The notes beneath the pieces are model-generated. The model was not told the origin of the DNA, searched no databases, and was given only the letters and a program-made list of their open reading frames with translations. A DNA stretch of 6,837 bases, from the NCBI GenBank assembly GCA_964530445.1, contig CAZHBJ010000170.1:1-6837 (forward strand), in the 5' to 3' direction. Both the position numbers and the translations under genes were made by a program. This document shows, one piece after another, positions 6,269 through 6,837 of the stretch (its first letter is position 1; each line of letters begins with the position of its first letter). The DNA is from FEN-1297 sp964530445. Its GTDB lineage: Bacteria > Bacteroidota > Ignavibacteria > Ignavibacteriales > Ignavibacteriaceae.

Positions 6269-6837
6269 TTAATCTTCTATTTGAAGAACTGCCAAAAAAG
6301 CCTCTTGCGGAATCTCCACATTTCCAACTTGCTTCATCCTTTTCTTACCTTCTTTCTGTTTTTCAAGAAGTTTTCTTTTTCTTGTAATATCACCGCCGTA
6401 ACATTTTGCAAGCACATTTTTACGTAAAGCCTTAACAACCGATTTGGAAATTACTTTGGTTCCTAAAGCTGCTTGAATATCAATTTCAAACATTTGACGA
6501 GGTATTAGTTCTTTAAGTTTACTGCAGACTTTCCTTCCCCAATCAAATGATTTACTTCGGTGAACAATTATCGAGAGTGCATCAACAGGGTCCCCGTTTA
6601 ATAAAATATCCAGTTTAACCAAATCCGATTCACGGTATCCGATATATTCGTAATCAAATGAGGCATAACCTCTGGTAGTTGATTTTAATTTATCATAAAA
6701 ATCAAAAATTATTTCGGACAAAGGAAATTCATATTGAATATCGGCACGTGTCGGATCAAGGTAAGTAGTATTTTTGTAAACTCCCCGTTTATCTGTTGAC
6801 AGTTTCATTATATTGCCTACATATTCACTCGGGCAAA
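6269..6837 (-). CDS. lepA: elongation factor 4 (LepA), C-terminal 188 residues, 5' end outside window
   Basis: LepA/EF4 is a ribosome-binding translational GTPase related to EF-G, implicated in back-translocation or in initiation and 30S biogenesis. The reading frame is open to the right edge and enters with CPSEYVGNIM, so the methionine at 6808 is an internal residue of the EYxG motif and not a start. The visible part holds the EF-G-like C-terminal domain (KRGVY, PLSEIIFDFYDKLKSTTRGY, DYEYIGYRESDLVKLDILLN, DPVDALS). The LepA-specific tail follows, with PRQMFEIDIQAALGTK, KCYGGDITRKRKLLEKQKEG, and KRMKQVGNVEIPQEAFLAVL near the end. These closely match E. coli LepA, including the end position. 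About 400 N-terminal residues with the GTPase domain lie beyond the window. It ends 10 bp before lepB and is presumably the upstream gene of that operon. Confidence 0.97.
   Translation of the reverse strand, partial: CPSEYVGNIMKLSTDKRGVYKNTTYLDPTRADIQYEFPLSEIIFDFYDKLKSTTRGYASFDYEYIGYRESDLVKLDILLNGDPVDALSIIVHRSKSFDWGRKVCSKLKELIPRQMFEIDIQAALGTKVISKSVVKALRKNVLAKCYGGDITRKRKLLEKQKEGKKRMKQVGNVEIPQEAFLAVLQIED

Noticed and set aside
6086..6427. 113-residue plus-strand ORF across the lepB-lepA junction
   Set aside because: It is antisense to two strongly supported genes and has no recognisable motif.
6269..6808. LepA starting at the ATG at 6808 as a complete small gene
   Set aside because: The frame continues upstream to the window edge with conserved LepA sequence (CPSEYVGNIM), so the gene is truncated by the window and this methionine is internal.
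1..6837. Defence island, mobile element, CRISPR array or other novel multi-gene system
   Set aside because: Nearly all sequence is accounted for by recognisable housekeeping or common accessory genes. There are no direct-repeat arrays, transposase or integrase motifs, tRNA attachment sites or toxin-antitoxin-like pairs.

Overview
The window looks like an ordinary chromosomal, mostly housekeeping segment from a low-GC (by eye roughly 30-40% GC) Gram-negative bacterium. The best guess is the Ignavibacteriota / Chlorobi-Bacteroidota side of the tree. Three things point there: a Sec-signal subtilase ending in a type IX secretion (Por) sorting domain with the motif LSQNFPNPF, a prodomain of the kind common in those phyla, and weak or absent Shine-Dalgarno sequences at most starts. 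The taxon is an inference and no marker RNA is present.

Layout. The left edge holds the first 255 codons of uvrA (minus strand, GTG start at 766; the rest lies beyond base 1). A 106-bp divergent spacer with a perfect 14-bp palindrome separates it from a plus-strand yigZ/IMPACT-family gene (873-1496). A plus-strand MarR-family regulator follows (1587-2045), with small inverted repeats just upstream. A convergent junction (2046-2113) then begins a long minus-strand block. Read in the direction of transcription from the right edge, this block contains lepA (3' end only), lepB (signal peptidase I, 10 bp after the lepA stop, TTG start), a secreted S8 subtilase, a SAM-dependent O-methyltransferase of the TrmR/YrrM type, and a small helical protein of unknown function 29 bp downstream of the methyltransferase.

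How the genes relate. lepA-lepB is a classic conserved pair, here tightly spaced and probably translationally coupled. The adjacent subtilase carries a Sec signal peptide, so it is a plausible substrate of the signal peptidase encoded next to it, followed by export through a T9SS encoded elsewhere. The methyltransferase and small hypothetical gene look like a two-gene unit. The MarR gene has no obvious target beside it and may be autoregulated. All coding space is explained and no gene-free stretch exceeds about 110 bp. I saw no tRNA, rRNA, CRISPR array, insertion sequence or prophage part, and no convincing novel multi-gene system. The points most worth a second look are the unrecognised small protein with its repeated EQTYF...FVN motif and the palindrome in the uvrA-yigZ spacer.
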